Shown: positions 62,585 through 64,000 of the stretch, in pieces
Layout of the letters: each line of letters starts with the position of its first letter
Numbering within the stretch: position 1 is the first letter of the stretch
Assembly (NCBI GenBank): GCA_039566865.1
Contig: CM076955.1
Span: 17,715,501 to 17,779,500, forward strand
DNA length: 64,000 bases
Origin: Aurelia coerulea
Lineage: Eukaryota > Cnidaria > Scyphozoa > Semaeostomeae > Ulmaridae
Direction of reading: 5' to 3'
Translations under genes and position numbers: made by a program
The notes under the pieces: model-generated
Databases searched by the model: none
Told to the model about the DNA's origin: nothing
Seen by the model: the letters and a program-made list of their open reading frames with translations, nothing else

Positions 62585-62838
62585 AACTTTGGGTAGGGGT
62601 CTGCCACCAGCAAATTCAAAGTGGTAGCGTTGGTTATACTGATTTCTACGAACATCGTACCCTTGCCAAACTTTGGGTAGGGGTCTGCCACCAGCAAATT
62701 CAAAGTGATAGCGTTGGTTATACTGATTTCTACGAACATCGTACCCTTGCCAAAACTTTGGGTAGGGGTCTGCCACCAGCAAATTCAAAGTGGTAGCGTT
62801 GGTTATACTGATTTCTACGAACATCGTACCCTTGCCAA
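62585..62838. repeat. Minisatellite, three units of 84-85 bp
   Basis: Units start at 62585, 62669 and 62754, each with AACTTTGGGTAGGGGTCTGC, AGCAAATTCAAAGTG and TTCTACGAACATCGTACCC. Both strands are open over the array, so the repeated peptide MFVEISITNATTLN seen on the minus strand is a by-product. Confidence 0.93.
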
Positions 62839-63261
62839 GACCAATTTCTACAAAACAGATATCCTTGGCGAAACTAATATTGAAAAAAATGATACTTGGC
62901 TAGATTCATTTCCAAGCCTTTAGAGTCAGCATATTCTAAAAATTTTGGGTTTGAATTCGGAATTTCAAAAGGTCAATTTGTTTCATTTACTACTGAACCA
63001 TAAAAAATTGGTCGTCAGGATGAAACTCCAACTTTCAAAGTGGAAGGTGAAGTTGCGGTTTTTAGCACCAAGCGCTGGTATCACAGAATTTTCTTTGAAG
63101 AAATTCAAGGACAGGGTATCGTTTTTACAAAAATTACTCAGGGACAGGGCAACATTTTCGGAAATTTGACTCCAGAACAACGTGCTTTTTCAGGATTTAC
63201 AGTGGCACATCTCCGTATGTTCGTAGACCAAGTACCTCCCCCGGATTTACCTTCGCCATCC
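62839..63261. other. Presumed intron sequence
   Basis: This lies just downstream of the minus-strand exon at 63262-63495. It contains TTTTTACAAAAATTACTCAGGGACAGGG-type low-copy sequence similar in style to the preceding minisatellite. Nothing coding is supported. Confidence 0.35.
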
Positions 63262-63495
63262 TCTAAGCTTTGATCCAGTACCCTCTTACGCCTTCTTTTC
63301 TTTTGTGGCTCAGTAACCTCCTGTTCATCATTCCCATCGCCTTTGCGAGCCTCTTTTTCATTGTCATCTGTCCGATGATTCCCTGCAACATCAACTTCAG
63401 TCCGTTCGTATTTGTCCAATGCATCAATACCAACATGTTGGGCGTATGTGATTACTTTGCATAGACCACAATCTTTGTTTACAATCATCTTCTGA
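63262..63495 (-). CDS. Exon of an unidentified nuclear-type protein
   Basis: This minus-strand exon follows acceptor TTGACAGTTGTTCAG and ends at donor GAAG|GTAAAT, in phase 1. It encodes KMIVNKDCGLCKVITYAQHV then GIDALDKYERTEVDVAGNH, a segment with a CxxC pair and ordered character. Then comes an acidic DDNEKEARKGDGNDEQEVTE run and a basic cluster PQKKRRRKR that looks like a nuclear localisation signal, ending VLDQSLEDGE. The phase fits the exon at 41656-41760, whose peptide has the same charged style. I do not recognise the family. The remaining 5' exons should lie beyond the right edge. Confidence 0.6.
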
Positions 63496-64000
63496 ACAAC
63501 TGTCAAAGTAGTAATAAGGGGTCAGTCATATATCGATTTCGTCCCCGCTTAGCGTCATTTCGACACTAACTTTCAGACACCCCCCACCCCCCACCCTTAG
63601 CGTAAGTCGACAACAACAACAACCACAATAGCAACTTTCTTTGAGAAACCTTTTGACTTAGGCCATTCGAAAAACTTAGAACTGGCACTGGAAAAGGATC
63701 TCCGGTAAAGTATTTTCTTCTCAGGACATTACCCTCACTTTGCAATCTGTGATATGAAGATCGATGTACAAAAATATTTTTTAGCGTCATGGCTGTTGAC
63801 CCCCCCCCCCCCACCCATTTAGGCTGTCTTAGCAAGAAGACGTGAGTCGAGAAGACGCCAGCAGAATTCTTTTGTTCTAGGATGTAATTTACAAAGTGAA
63901 ATCAACTTCAACGCTTTTTTGAATCTCCTGGGGCTTTGTGTAAGTTCTGTTATTAAAAAACCACTCTCCTCAGAAAACAGTTGATTTCTCCAATATTATT
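63496..64000. other. Presumed intron or upstream DNA
   Basis: Two runs of C lie near 63580-63597 and 63801-63813, the latter beside GTTGACC, and a CAACAACAACAACAACC run lies near 63611. No gene or known repeat is recognised to the right edge. Confidence 0.35.

Noticed and set aside
62527..62824. Repeat-peptide protein (MFVEISITNATTLN units) on the minus strand
   Set aside because: It is simply the 84-85-bp minisatellite read as protein. There is no start context or flanking exon.

Overview
This is AT-rich, intron-rich, repeat-dense animal nuclear DNA. The genes it carries (a G-alpha-12/13 subunit, the amino end of translation release factor eRF3 with a PABP-binding motif, and membrane proteins with Ig and fibrinogen-like domains) and its mix of repeats (CR1/L2-like reverse transcriptase remnants, Ty3 elements and many palindromic MITEs) suggest an invertebrate. 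An anthozoan cnidarian such as a coral, octocoral or anemone is most likely; the exact group is inference.

Layout. (1) 1-3.3 kb: the first two coding exons of an eRF3/GSPT-type gene on the minus strand, running off the left edge, with a reverse-transcriptase remnant about 320 bp upstream of its start. (2) 10.26-30.91 kb: a complete three-exon G-alpha-12/13 gene on the minus strand (356 aa, exons of 450, 51 and 570 nt, all junctions in phase). Its first intron holds a full-length, apparently intact Ty3/gypsy element (21.1-25.4 kb) with two identical 148-bp LTRs. (3) 31-41.6 kb: repeat-rich intergenic DNA, including a TTAA-flanked (piggyBac-type) MITE nested in a TA-flanked (Tc1/mariner-type) MITE. 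(4) 41.66-63.5 kb: two minus-strand exons with compatible phase, probably neighbours in one unidentified nuclear-type gene. Between them, on the plus strand, lie three intronless paralogues (44.8, 48.2 and 59.4 kb). Each encodes a type II membrane protein with a short cytoplasmic tail, one membrane segment, two Ig domains and a C-terminal fibrinogen-related domain (FReD). (5) 50.9-57.0 kb, between paralogues 2 and 3: a nest of a mariner-type TIR pair holding a non-LTR fragment, which is split by a young 5.15-kb LTR element with no recognisable coding capacity.

The strongest candidate for new biology is the Ig-Ig-FReD array. It resembles secreted mollusc FREPs and cnidarian ficolin-like proteins, but here the proteins are membrane-anchored and encoded by single exons in tandem. 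The paralogues differ most in a short patch at the start of Ig1 and at the conserved fibrinogen ligand-pocket loop. A second theme is exceptional MITE diversity, with target-site duplications of 2, 4, 8 and 9 bp readable directly, including a foldback family with perfect 9-bp duplications and one copy nested in another.

Coordinates of splice junctions and element ends were read by eye. Family assignments come from motif recognition, without database searches.
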